Shown: positions 45,227-53,432 of the stretch, one piece after another
How the letters are laid out: every line of letters begins with the position of its first letter
Position numbering within the stretch: position 1 is the stretch's first letter
From: SHZI01 sp041396045
GTDB lineage: Bacteria > Pseudomonadota > Gammaproteobacteria > Steroidobacterales > GCA-2729495
Assembly: GCA_041396045.1 (NCBI GenBank)
Contig: JAWKZI010000007.1
Span: forward strand, 1 to 64,000
Reading direction: 5' to 3'
Length of the DNA: 64,000 nucleotides
Translations under genes and position numbers: made by a program
Notes under the pieces: model-generated
What the model saw: the letters and a program-made list of their open reading frames with translations, nothing else
Database searches by the model: none
What the model was told of the DNA's origin: nothing

Positions 45227-45328
45227 GGGGCTATTGTCGCCCGCTCCTTGGACTGAGTACCAGCACAGCACAACGGGGCCTGCCTGATACGTTAGGGTGG
45301 TCGAATTCCAGAGTATGGAGAGACACGC

Positions 45329-46069
45329 ATGCGTACGATCACCGGATTCCTGTCACTGGCCTTGCTATGCAGTACGGCCAGCGTTGCGGCCGACAGCCCT
45401 GCCAATGGCAGCATGGCTGGCAAGTCAAAAGTACCGCCAACGCCGGAGGTCTTTGCCGCGCACACCGGGTATGAAGGTCGTCAGGACGCCCTGACTGCTG
45501 CTCTCGCCAGGGCAATGCGCGACGCGGCACCGAATAGCGGCAATGCTGTTGAGTTCACGCCGGAGCAGCAGCGCCTGCTGGGGGTGGCAATGCTCAAGGC
45601 CATCAGGACCATCAGCGACAGCTCGCCCTACCAGCACGAGACAAATGACGCGCTGGTCAAGGCTCATCTCACGACTGTCCAGTTCGGCAAGGACAACGGC
45701 ACACTCGACGAGATGATTGATCATGAAGTACAGACCCAGATGCCGATGCTCATGCGCGTTGGCAAAATGATTCGTGATGGTGGCAGCCCGGAACTGGCGA
45801 CCATTGCGCTGACTGAACGTACCGCCTGCTTTTACCAGCTGGTGCAGGAGTACCAGCGTGACGGCACCACGATGCGCTGGAAGTCCCCCTACGGCAACGT
45901 GCTGGCCATAACGCGGAAGCTGGGTCAGCATGACCTGACCGAACGGGACGTCTTTGAGATCTACACCAGACCACTGATGCAGAAGCAGGCCAAAGTCATG
46001 GGAATGAAGGCTGATTTTGCGCCCTGGCAGGCCGATGGCCGTATAGCGATGACGCTGCGGCCGATGTAA
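45329..46069 (+). CDS. Secreted protein of unknown function
   Basis: This 246-residue protein has a clear signal peptide (MRTITGFLSLALLCSTASVA, then ADSP) after a GGAGAG ribosome site. The mature part is mostly helical and soluble, with features such as YQHETNDALVKAHLTTVQFG and RTACFYQLVQEYQRDGTTMRW. There are no recognisable catalytic motifs and I know no family. It is divergent from the exporter operon, and a hairpin follows its stop directly. Confidence 0.6.
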   Translation: MRTITGFLSLALLCSTASVAADSPANGSMAGKSKVPPTPEVFAAHTGYEGRQDALTAALARAMRDAAPNSGNAVEFTPEQQRLLGVAMLKAIRTISDSSPYQHETNDALVKAHLTTVQFGKDNGTLDEMIDHEVQTQMPMLMRVGKMIRDGGSPELATIALTERTACFYQLVQEYQRDGTTMRWKSPYGNVLAITRKLGQHDLTERDVFEIYTRPLMQKQAKVMGMKADFAPWQADGRIAMTLRPM

Positions 46070-46071
46070 AA

Positions 46072-46095
46072 GCGGCATTCCGCCCGGAATGCCGC
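46072..46095. terminator. Perfect 10-bp hairpin after the secreted-protein gene
   Basis: GCGGCATTCC (46072-46081) and GGAATGCCGC (46086-46095) form a perfect stem with a GCCC tetraloop, beginning two bases after the stop codon. A T tract is missing on the plus strand, but on the minus strand the stem is followed by TTTT. It probably ends or stabilises the upstream mRNA. Confidence 0.55.
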
Positions 46096-46108
46096 CGATC
46101 AAGGCTAA

Positions 46109-46138
46109 AGCCGTTCCAACGGCTACAATGACCGGCTC
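46109..46138 (+). promoter_or_regulatory. Palindrome and -10 element directly before the GTPase gene
   Basis: AGCCGTT (46109-46115) and AACGGCT (46118-46124) form an inverted repeat that abuts TACAAT (46124-46129). The ATG follows nine bases later with no Shine-Dalgarno, which suggests a near-leaderless mRNA. The repeat could be an operator. The 15 bases from TACAAT are identical to those at the rpoD promoter (22861-22875). Confidence 0.4.
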
Positions 46139-47191
46139 ATGCCAGACAATCTGACCCCTGTATATCGAAAAGCCGAAGAAGCCTATCGGAAAGCCCGTGA
46201 GCCAGCCGAGAAGCTCGAGCACCTGAAAGAAATGCTCCGGACGATTCCGAAGCACAAGGGCACAGATCATCTGCAGGGCGATATCAAGCGCTGGATAAAG
46301 GAGATCACCGAAGAACTCGGCACTGCCCGGCAAGGTGGCAAGAAGAAGGGGCCGGTACATACGATCCGGCCGGAAGGTGCCGCCCAGCTCGCGTTACTCG
46401 GGGCACCGAATGCCGGCAAATCCCAGCTACATATGCAGCTGACCGGCTCGCGGGCCGAGATCGGACCGTATCCGTTCACGACCAAATTGCCCCAGCCAGG
46501 CATGATGCCTTTCGAGGACATGTACTTTCAGCTCGTCGATCTGCCGCCGATCTCCAGCGACTACATCGAGAACTGGATCGTCAATTCGCTGCAACCCGCC
46601 GATGGCGCGTTGCTGGTGGTTGATCTGCACGACCCGGCTTGTTCCGACCACATACAGGCGGTGGTGCGTCAACTGTCAGAGCGGAAGATCGACTTGCACG
46701 GATACTGGCCAGGCCTGCGAGGACCCAAACCCGTACCCGAGCCCGCCTTTGATGAAGACGGCGAGGAAATCATCGAGGATCCCTTCCGGATCTCGCTACC
46801 CACACTGCTGATCGGGAACAAGTCCGATCTGGTCGACGACGCAGGCACCGAACTTGAAGTGCTGACCGAGTTGCTGGAACTGGATTTTCCGGTATTGCAC
46901 CTCTCCGCCCTCACCGGCGCAGGCTGTGACACGCTGGGCCCCCTGCTGTTCAAGGCACTGCAGATTGTTCGCGTATATACCAAGCAGCCGGGCAAACCGG
47001 CGGACCAGAGTCGACCCTTTACCCTGCACCGTGGTGAGACCGTTCTCGACGTCGCGCATCAGGTTCACAAGGACATCGCTTCTGGCCTGCGTTACGCCAA
47101 AATCTGGGGCACTGAGGTCTATGCGGGCCAGCAGGTCGGCCCCGAACATGTGCTGGCCGACAAGGACATCATCGAACTCCACATGAAGTAG
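46139..47191 (+). CDS. DRG/Obg-like GTPase with TGS domain
   Basis: This 350-residue P-loop GTPase has an N-terminal helical segment (KAEEAYRKAREPAEKLEHL). Its G motifs are G1 GAPNAGKSQ (about residue 85), G2 YPFTTKLPQPGMM, G3 DLPPI (Pro where most relatives have Gly), G4 GNKSDL and G5 SALTGAG. The C-terminal TGS domain ends VLADKDIIELHMK. This is the architecture of eukaryotic/archaeal DRG proteins, which bind translating ribosomes, and bacterial members are uncommon and uncharacterised. It precedes the dioxygenase gene by 57 bp. Confidence 0.85.
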   Translation: MPDNLTPVYRKAEEAYRKAREPAEKLEHLKEMLRTIPKHKGTDHLQGDIKRWIKEITEELGTARQGGKKKGPVHTIRPEGAAQLALLGAPNAGKSQLHMQLTGSRAEIGPYPFTTKLPQPGMMPFEDMYFQLVDLPPISSDYIENWIVNSLQPADGALLVVDLHDPACSDHIQAVVRQLSERKIDLHGYWPGLRGPKPVPEPAFDEDGEEIIEDPFRISLPTLLIGNKSDLVDDAGTELEVLTELLELDFPVLHLSALTGAGCDTLGPLLFKALQIVRVYTKQPGKPADQSRPFTLHRGETVLDVAHQVHKDIASGLRYAKIWGTEVYAGQQVGPEHVLADKDIIELHMK

Positions 47192-47248
47192 CTGGCCGCG
47201 GCAACTGGTCGCTGGACTGATTCAGCAACCCGTGCTTAATATCAGCAC

Positions 47249-48094
47249 ATGAGCTATCAGCGTATTCGCGTTCAACCTGTTGCCGGTTCGCTAGGCGCAA
47301 CGATTCACGGGGTCGACCTGCGGGAGCCGCTGGATGACCAGACCTACGGTGAGATCAAGCAGGCACTGCTGGATAACCTCGTGATTTTCTTTCGCGACCA
47401 GGACATCACGCCTGAGCAGCAAATCGCCTTTGGCCGGCGCTTCGGCGATCTGCATGTACACCCGTTTATTCCGAGCCTGCCAGATCACAAGGAAGTGATC
47501 GTGCTGCGGGCCCGTAGCGGCGAACAGGAAAACCTGCGCCTGGCCAATGCCTGGCATCCCGATCTCAGCTATACCAGCGATCCCCCCCTGCTCGGAATCC
47601 TGCGCTCGATCACTGCCCCTTCCCGCGGTGGCGATACGATGTGGGTCAACCTGTATCGCGCCTATGAAACGCTGTCACCGAAGATGCAGGAGTTTATTGG
47701 CGGATTGTCGGCCTGGCACGACGTGAGCAAGACCTACAGACGCCAGGAGTTGCAAAGAGAGGGCGGCCCGGAGCAATACTCGCAGACTTTCAAAAAGGCG
47801 CCACCGGTATTGCAACCGCTGGTTGCCGTGCACCCGGAGACCGGTCGCAAGCTCCTGTACATCAGCGAACTCACGACAACCCATGTCGAAGGGCTGCGGG
47901 AAAAGGAAGGCGACGCACTGTTGCAAATGCTGTTCCGGCACATCGACTGGAAAGAACTGCATTGCCGGTTCTACTGGGAAAAGAATGCCATGGCCGTGTG
48001 GGATAACCGCTGCACCTGCCACTACGCCGTCGGTGACTACACCGAACCACGGATGATGCATCGGGTAACGGTTATCGGGCGACAACTCAACTAG
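47249..48094 (+). CDS. TauD/TfdA-family Fe(II)/2-oxoglutarate dioxygenase
   Basis: This 281-residue protein has the TauD fold, with IHGVDLREPLDD, LVIFFRDQDITPEQQIAFGRRFGDLHVHP, the metal-binding HPD in WHPDLSY (about residue 99) and the distal His/Arg region YTEPRMMHRVTV. Family members hydroxylate taurine, 2,4-D, sulfonates and other small acids. The substrate here is not predictable. It is likely co-transcribed with the GTPase upstream. Confidence 0.85.
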   Translation: MSYQRIRVQPVAGSLGATIHGVDLREPLDDQTYGEIKQALLDNLVIFFRDQDITPEQQIAFGRRFGDLHVHPFIPSLPDHKEVIVLRARSGEQENLRLANAWHPDLSYTSDPPLLGILRSITAPSRGGDTMWVNLYRAYETLSPKMQEFIGGLSAWHDVSKTYRRQELQREGGPEQYSQTFKKAPPVLQPLVAVHPETGRKLLYISELTTTHVEGLREKEGDALLQMLFRHIDWKELHCRFYWEKNAMAVWDNRCTCHYAVGDYTEPRMMHRVTVIGRQLN

Positions 48095-48143
48095 CTGCGA
48101 CTACAGATAACTACGACTGCAGGGTAGCGCTGTCGATCGTTGC

Positions 48144-48452
48144 TCAGGTTTTCTTCGGGCCAAACAGCGCGTTGGCAGCATTTCTGGCTGCTTCCTCGGC
48201 CGCAGCCCCCGCTGCATCAAAAGCGCCGGCCCGCGGCTTGTACCAGTCGCAAAAATTCGCATGCTCCTTGTCCCGCACTTCTTCGGCATCGTCCTCGCGA
48301 CATTGCTTGAGTCGACTGCGATCGAATGATTGGCACATCCGGCAGACATGCAACTGGCTGCGGCAACTGCTGCACTCTTCAGTGCGGCCGATGGGCAGAC
48401 GCAGCCCGGCAAGCGATGCGCCGCAGCGCCAGCATTGGAGTTCTTCAGCCAT
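48144..48452 (-). CDS. Small zinc-ribbon protein
   Basis: This 102-residue protein (ATG 48452) has paired cysteines CWRCG, CSSC, CRMC and a following C/H set (LKQCRED, HANFCDWY), which suggests two zinc sites. An Ala-rich tail follows. I do not know its family function. It starts 33 bp after the stop of the ABC exporter gene on the same strand. The frame is open to 48485. Confidence 0.65.
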   Translation of the reverse strand: MAEELQCWRCGASLAGLRLPIGRTEECSSCRSQLHVCRMCQSFDRSRLKQCREDDAEEVRDKEHANFCDWYKPRAGAFDAAGAAAEEAARNAANALFGPKKT

Positions 48453-48485
48453 CCCCAAAGCATAGCGCTCCTGCGGGAATTTCAC

Positions 48486-50285
48486 CTACGTGACGGTGGC
48501 CAACTGTGCTTCACCAAACTGGAGTTCGGCAAGGCGTGCATACAGCGGATCACGCTGTACGAGTTCGTCATGGCTGCCGACATCAACGATTCGACCTTCA
48601 TTGATAACCACAATCCGGTCGGCTTGCAGCACCGTGGCAAGGCGATGGGCAATGACAATCGTTGTACGGTCTTTGGCCAGAAACTCCAGCGCCTCCTGAA
48701 CCAGCCGTTCACTTTCAGCATCAAGGGAACTGGTGGCTTCGTCCAGCAGAAGGATGGAAGGATCCTTGAGGATGGCGCGGGCAATGGCAATGCGCTGTCG
48801 CTGTCCACCAGACAGGCGGGTACCGCGTTCTCCCAGAAAGGTGTCATAGCCGTCCGGCAGGGCACGGATGAACTCGTCGGCCGCTGCAGCTTTGGCTGCC
48901 GCCTCTATATCGGCATCGGTCGCACCGGGCCGCCCATAGCCAATATTTTCACGAGCCGTGGCGGCAAAGATCATCGTTTCCTGCGGCACTACGCCGACCC
49001 GGGCACGCACGTCTTCCGGTTGCGCCTGCGCGATATCCACGCCATCAATCACAATCCGGCCGCTGTACAGATCGTAGAAGCGCAGCAGGAGCTGGAAGGT
49101 CGTGCTCTTGCCGGCACCCGATGGCCCTACAAAGGCCACCCGCTCGCCAGGGGCTATCGTGAGCGAGAAGTCCTGCAGCGCCAGGGTCGCAGGTCGCGAG
49201 GGATAGCAGAAGTTGACTGCCTCGAAGCGGATACTGCCCTGACGTCGTGCCGGCAGCGCCACCGGCCGTTCCGGCACCGTGATCCGGGGTTCGGCAGTCA
49301 ACAGTTCGCACAACCGCTCCATCGCACCGGATGCGCGCTGTACCTCGCTCCAGACTTCACTCAGCGATGCAGAAGACGCCGCGACGAACATCGCATAGAG
49401 CAGGAACTGGCCGAGCTCACCACCGGTAATTTCGCCGTTCAGAACAGCATGTGCACCAACCCACAGCACAAAAGTGATGGCACCAAACAAGGTGAGGATC
49501 GATACGGCCGTCAGGATCGCTCCAGCCTTCGCGCGCCGGATTGCGGCGGTGAAGCTGGCCTGTACTGCATCGCCAAAGCGCCGCCCCTGGAACTCTTCCA
49601 TGGTGAATGCCTGTACGGTCTCGATGGCATTCAGGGTCTCGCCAGCCAGTCCGCTGGTGTCGGCAATCCGGTCCTGCGCCGTTCTGGACAGCTTGCGTAC
49701 CCGCCGGCCGATCACGATCAGCGGTATCACGACCGCCGGTACCAGCAGCAGAATCATGCCCATCAGTCGCGGACTCGTCACTGCAAGCATGACCACCGAT
49801 CCGGCCAGCTGGATCGTGTTGCGCAATGCAATCGAGATACCGCTGCCGGCAATGGCCTGAATCAGAGTGGTGTCGGTCGTTATGCGGGACAGCACTTCGC
49901 CCGTGCGCGTCACCTCAAAGAAGGTTGGATCCATGCGGAGCACGCGGCGGTAAACTGCCTGGCGCATATCAGCAACAACGCGTTCACCCAGCCAGTTCAC
50001 CAGATAGATGCGTGCGGCGGCAAAGGTTCCGAAAAGGATCGCGACGCCGAACAGGTAGATGAAGTAACGATTGATCTCGGCGGGATCCTGGCCCTCGATA
50101 CCAAAGTCGACGACATAGCGAAGCGCCACGGGCAAGCTCAGCATTGCACCGGTACTTACCAGCAAGGCCAGCATCGCCAGCGCCAGCATGCGCCAGTGTG
50201 GCCGGATGAACGGCAACAACTCGCGCAAAGGCTGAAGTGAGCTGCCTTTGGGGCGGCTGGCAGCGTCGTCAGAGGTTCTGGCCAT
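48486..50285 (-). CDS. MsbA-like ABC exporter (fused membrane and ATPase domains)
   Basis: This 599-residue half-transporter has a six-helix type IV exporter domain (about residues 25-320), with the coupling motif RMDPTFFEVTRTGEVLSRITTD. Its ATPase domain has Walker A GPSGAGKST, signature LSGGQRQR and Walker B ILLLDEATSSLD. Homodimers export lipids, drugs or peptides. ATG 50285 is preferred over the in-frame TTG at 50318. A plus-strand antisense frame of 636 codons crosses it but is only a shadow. Confidence 0.9.
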   Translation of the reverse strand: MARTSDDAASRPKGSSLQPLRELLPFIRPHWRMLALAMLALLVSTGAMLSLPVALRYVVDFGIEGQDPAEINRYFIYLFGVAILFGTFAAARIYLVNWLGERVVADMRQAVYRRVLRMDPTFFEVTRTGEVLSRITTDTTLIQAIAGSGISIALRNTIQLAGSVVMLAVTSPRLMGMILLLVPAVVIPLIVIGRRVRKLSRTAQDRIADTSGLAGETLNAIETVQAFTMEEFQGRRFGDAVQASFTAAIRRAKAGAILTAVSILTLFGAITFVLWVGAHAVLNGEITGGELGQFLLYAMFVAASSASLSEVWSEVQRASGAMERLCELLTAEPRITVPERPVALPARRQGSIRFEAVNFCYPSRPATLALQDFSLTIAPGERVAFVGPSGAGKSTTFQLLLRFYDLYSGRIVIDGVDIAQAQPEDVRARVGVVPQETMIFAATARENIGYGRPGATDADIEAAAKAAAADEFIRALPDGYDTFLGERGTRLSGGQRQRIAIARAILKDPSILLLDEATSSLDAESERLVQEALEFLAKDRTTIVIAHRLATVLQADRIVVINEGRIVDVGSHDELVQRDPLYARLAELQFGEAQLATVT

Positions 50286-50391
50286 GGGTAAAAGTTGCCT
50301 TGAATTCCGGCCGGGCAACTGGCAAGCCCGTGACGGCTGGGCTCTGGCGCCCGATGTAGAATGCCGGGCAGTTTAGCGCGGAGTTTTCCTC

Positions 50392-50844
50392 ATGGCTGGT
50401 GACCAGATCGCCACGCACCCGGTTGGTGAGCCGGGATTCACGATCGGCAGCTTTTTTCTGCGGCTCGGTTTGGCCCTGATCGTGGTGTTGCTGACCTTCA
50501 ATCCCAGCGGCTTTTCGTTTTTTCACTGGACCCGGGATGCCTTCCTGGCCAGCAGCCTGGGGCCTCTGCACGCACTGGCTGGCATCATCCTGCTGATCGG
50601 GTGGGTACTGTTTGTCAACGCCACCCGACAGTCTCTGGGTCTGGTCGGGGTCGTCCTGGTGGCGGGCCTGTTCGCAGTGCTGGTCTGGATGCTGTTCTTC
50701 TACGATGTCTTGAAGGGGTCCAGCGATGTTCTGATGTGGATCATTCTGGTGGGCGTGGCCGTCGTACTGACAGTAGGCATGTCCTGGGCGCACATCCGGC
50801 GCCGGCTTTCCGGACAGACCACCGTCGACGAAATCCACGATTAA
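50392..50844 (+). CDS. DUF6524-like four-helix membrane protein
   Basis: This 150-residue protein has four hydrophobic segments (about 20-40, 60-80, 85-105 and 115-135). The N-terminal FFLRLGLALIVVLLTFNPSGFSFFHW resembles the DUF6524 family, as far as I can recall it. Function is unknown. It is divergent from the ABC exporter, and the 200-bp region after it holds an inverted repeat, a putative promoter and a terminator. Confidence 0.65.
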   Translation: MAGDQIATHPVGEPGFTIGSFFLRLGLALIVVLLTFNPSGFSFFHWTRDAFLASSLGPLHALAGIILLIGWVLFVNATRQSLGLVGVVLVAGLFAVLVWMLFFYDVLKGSSDVLMWIILVGVAVVLTVGMSWAHIRRRLSGQTTVDEIHD

Positions 50845-50893
50845 CCGGAATTTATGCCTGACACCACCCAAATCGAGTCATATCGCGGCAAAT

Positions 50894-50911
50894 ATCACCC
50901 AAATGGGTGAT
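50894..50911. promoter_or_regulatory. 18-bp inverted repeat at a class-II activator position
   Basis: ATCACCCAAATGGGTGAT has 7-base arms. A further copy of CACCCAAAT lies about 30 bp upstream (near 50867). If TATTAA at 50933-50938 is a -10 element, the repeat is centred about 42 bp before the start, where LuxR- or CRP-type activators bind. The cognate regulator is unknown. Confidence 0.45.
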
Positions 50912-50944
50912 GCGATTTAACAATTTGCAGCGTATTAATACACA

Positions 50945-51028
50945 GGTCGGGACGGTGCCCTCCAAGCCTTCCCGTCAGGACTACCCAGCCTCCGGCCGTG
51001 CCCCACGCGCGTCGGGGGCTGGTTTTTT
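50945..51028 (+). ncRNA. Candidate small RNA or attenuated leader
   Basis: A transcript starting near 50945 would end at the hairpin and T6 at 51023-51028, giving about 84 nt. It contains C-rich stretches (CCCTCC, CTTCCC) that resemble sRNA seeds for Shine-Dalgarno sequences. Nothing confirms expression. Confidence 0.35.
50985..51028 (+). terminator. Intrinsic terminator before the small membrane-peptide gene
   Basis: CCAGCC (50985-50990) and GGCTGG (51017-51022), or the inner GCCCC/GGGGGC stem, are followed by TTTTTT (51023-51028). It ends 15 bases before the ATG of the 56-residue ORF, so read-through may control that gene. Confidence 0.6.
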
Positions 51029-51043
51029 GGGAGTCCTGAACTA

Positions 51044-51214
51044 ATGGGCGGGTGGTTCTGGCTACTTGCGCTGGGCCTGTTTCTGGTTCTGGCTGGCCTC
51101 TATATCCACTGGAGCGTCGTACTGCTGGGCGCAATACTTCCAGTGCTGCCAATCGTTGCCGAGTTGCTGCGACGGCGGCGCAGGCGTTCCAGTAGCAACG
51201 ACCGGCGCCAATAA
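51044..51214 (+). CDS. 56-residue transmembrane peptide
   Basis: ATG 51044 is preceded by GGGAG and encodes MGGWFWLLALGLFLVLAGLY in its first 20 residues. A second hydrophobic stretch (about 24-40) and a basic Arg-rich tail follow. The topology is one hairpin or two helices with the tail in the cytoplasm. I do not recognise it. It follows the terminator closely and converges with pgl. Confidence 0.55.
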   Translation: MGGWFWLLALGLFLVLAGLYIHWSVVLLGAILPVLPIVAELLRRRRRRSSSNDRRQ

Positions 51215-51226
51215 CAGCCGGCTGGC

Positions 51227-51997
51227 CTACTTCAACGGCCGCCGAATCGGCACCACGACTGCACTGCTTGCCGGCCGAATCGCCCGCCGTCGTCGGCGCT
51301 TCGGAATCTGCGCCTCGCTCGCTGCAGCCTGATCAGCGACCAGTACGGCCCGTCGGCGCGCCACCAACCCGGCCGGAAACGGTGCACCGCCGGCATAAAG
51401 GTCCGCTGCCACACCCGCTTTCTCCGCGCCGGTAACAAACCACAGCACACTGCGTGCCCGGCAGAGCACCGGCAAGGTCAGCGTCATGCGTCGATGGCCG
51501 CTGTGCTCGTTGGTTACAGCCACGCTGCGATCCTTGACCTTGAGCACGGGGTCACCGGGAAACAGGGAGGCGGTATGTCCGTCAGTACCCAGACCCAGGT
51601 GCACCAGATCCAGGATGGGCGGCTCACCGGCAACTTGTGCAATTTCTTCGCCGTAGGATTCAGCGGCGGCATCAAGATCGGCCCGGTCAACCCACATGGG
51701 GTGGAGATTGCGGCGAGGCAATGGACCACGCCAGACAAGAATCTCGTCGAGCGCTCCAAGATTGCGCGCGGAGTCGCCGCGCGCGACTACACGTTCGTCG
51801 ACCTGATAGACGTGCACGACCGACCAATCCAGCGGCTCCCTGGCCAGCGCCTGCAGCATTGGCAGCGGTGAGCTGCCGCCACTAAGTGCCAGAGAAGCGC
51901 GCGTACGACGACCGATGGCGATACCCAGCACTGTGGCTATCAGGCGCGCTGCGACCGCTGCTGCGGCTTCCGGTGTTTTGGCTATTTCCAGGCGCAT
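51227..51997 (-). CDS. pgl: 6-phosphogluconolactonase
   Basis: This 256-residue DevB/Pgl-type hydrolase has the sugar-phosphate isomerase-like ALSGGSSPLPML, VHVYQVDERVV and LGLGTDGHTASLFPG. It hydrolyses 6-phosphogluconolactone. The C-terminus ends in an unusually basic extension (PKRRRRRAIRP...). It lies 30 bp after the zwf stop and closes the gnd-zwf-pgl unit. Confidence 0.92.
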   Translation of the reverse strand: MRLEIAKTPEAAAAVAARLIATVLGIAIGRRTRASLALSGGSSPLPMLQALAREPLDWSVVHVYQVDERVVARGDSARNLGALDEILVWRGPLPRRNLHPMWVDRADLDAAAESYGEEIAQVAGEPPILDLVHLGLGTDGHTASLFPGDPVLKVKDRSVAVTNEHSGHRRMTLTLPVLCRARSVLWFVTGAEKAGVAADLYAGGAPFPAGLVARRRAVLVADQAAASEAQIPKRRRRRAIRPASSAVVVPIRRPLK

Positions 51998-52027
51998 TCA
52001 GTGCAGTCCACCGTGGGGGCTACCAGT

Positions 52028-53425
52028 TCAGGCAGCGCGGCCATTGCCGTTTTTGGATGGGTTGTACCAGCCACCTGAGGCAGCAACCATTCGTTCTGCT
52101 TCGCGGGGACCCCAGCTTCCGCGTTCGTAGCGATACACCGGACCGCCCGCATTGATGATGGGATCGCAGATTGCCCACGCAGCTTCAACACTGTCTTCAC
52201 GGGCGAAAAGGGTAGCGTCCCCATTCATGGCGTCGCCGATGAGGCGCTCATAGGCTTCCCGGGCCTCGCTGGTTGCGTTGCATACATAGAGTTCGACTTC
52301 CTCGCCGGCCATACGCTCACCGGGTGCTTTGGTGCGCGCACCGACGGCGATCGCTACCTGATCGGGACCGAGCCGGAAGCGGAAATAGTTGGACTGTGGT
52401 GGCAAGGGTTCGTCGAACACCTGTTGGGGTGGCGACTTCAGGATCACCATCACCTCCGTGGCCGTGACAGGTAGCGACTTGCCGGTACGAATAAAAAACG
52501 GCACACCCTGCCAGCGCCAGGAATTCACATGCAACTGCATCGCCGCAAAAGTTTCTACCTCCGAGTCCGGGTCCACGCCTGGTTCGTCCCTATACCCCTT
52601 GTACTGGCCGCGAACCAGGCTCTGGCCGGTGAACGGACTGATCGCCCGCAACACCTTGTGGCGTTCGTCGCGTTGCGCTTCTCCCCAGTAGCCCACCGGC
52701 GGATCCATGGCGAGACTTGCCACAACTTCAAGCAAATGGTTCTGCACCACATCGCGAATGGCGCCAACTTCCTCGTAGAACTTGCCGCGACCCTCCACAC
52801 CAAAAGTTTCGGCCATCGTGATCTGTACGCTTTCGACGTAATTGCGGTTCCAGATCGGTTCCAGAAAGGCATTGGCAAAGCGAAAATACAGCAGGTTCTG
52901 TACCGGTTCCTTGCCCAGAAAATGATCGATGCGAAAGATTGCCGACTCAGGCAATACACGGTGCAAGGTCTGGTTCAGATTCTTTGCCGACGCCAGATCA
53001 CGGCCGAAAGGCTTTTCAACCACCACACGCGCGTTATCGGCAAAACCCGCTTCACCGAGACGGTCAACCACCGGGCCAAATAGGCTCGGCGGTATGGCCA
53101 GGTAGAACAACGGTGCCTTGGCACCCTTCAGCGCTTCCTTGAGGCGACTAAAGGTTTCAGGATTCTGGTAGTCGCCATCAACATAGCTCAACAGCGAAAT
53201 CAGCTTTTCCGCTGCTGGTGATTGTGCGTCACCGGTACGCTTTTCCAGACTGTCACGGACCCGGTCCTGAAACTGGCTGAGTTGCCAACCGGAGCGGGAC
53301 ACACCGATTACCGGTACGTCCAGGTTGCCGCGCTTGGCCATCGCCTTCAGGGCCGGATAGATCTTCCGGTGAGCCAGATCGCCGGTCGCGCCCAGGAGAA
53401 CGAGGGCATCGGATCGCTTGCTCAT
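52028..53425 (-). CDS. zwf: Glucose-6-phosphate 1-dehydrogenase
   Basis: This 465-residue enzyme starts at ATG 53425 (MSKRSDALVLLGATGDLA). The NADP-binding motif is GATGDLA and the active-site signature is RIDHFLGKEPVQNLL (near residue 170). It oxidises glucose 6-phosphate and makes NADPH. The frame is open to 53512, but that would overlap gnd. The start lies 7 bp after the gnd stop. Confidence 0.95.
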   Translation of the reverse strand: MSKRSDALVLLGATGDLAHRKIYPALKAMAKRGNLDVPVIGVSRSGWQLSQFQDRVRDSLEKRTGDAQSPAAEKLISLLSYVDGDYQNPETFSRLKEALKGAKAPLFYLAIPPSLFGPVVDRLGEAGFADNARVVVEKPFGRDLASAKNLNQTLHRVLPESAIFRIDHFLGKEPVQNLLYFRFANAFLEPIWNRNYVESVQITMAETFGVEGRGKFYEEVGAIRDVVQNHLLEVVASLAMDPPVGYWGEAQRDERHKVLRAISPFTGQSLVRGQYKGYRDEPGVDPDSEVETFAAMQLHVNSWRWQGVPFFIRTGKSLPVTATEVMVILKSPPQQVFDEPLPPQSNYFRFRLGPDQVAIAVGARTKAPGERMAGEEVELYVCNATSEAREAYERLIGDAMNGDATLFAREDSVEAAWAICDPIINAGGPVYRYERGSWGPREAERMVAASGGWYNPSKNGNGRAA

Positions 53426-53432
53426 GAATTTC

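Noticed and set aside
48330..50240. 636-codon plus-strand open frame
   Set aside because: It lies fully antisense to the ABC exporter and zinc-ribbon genes. Its composition is that of a GC-rich shadow and it has no recognisable domain.
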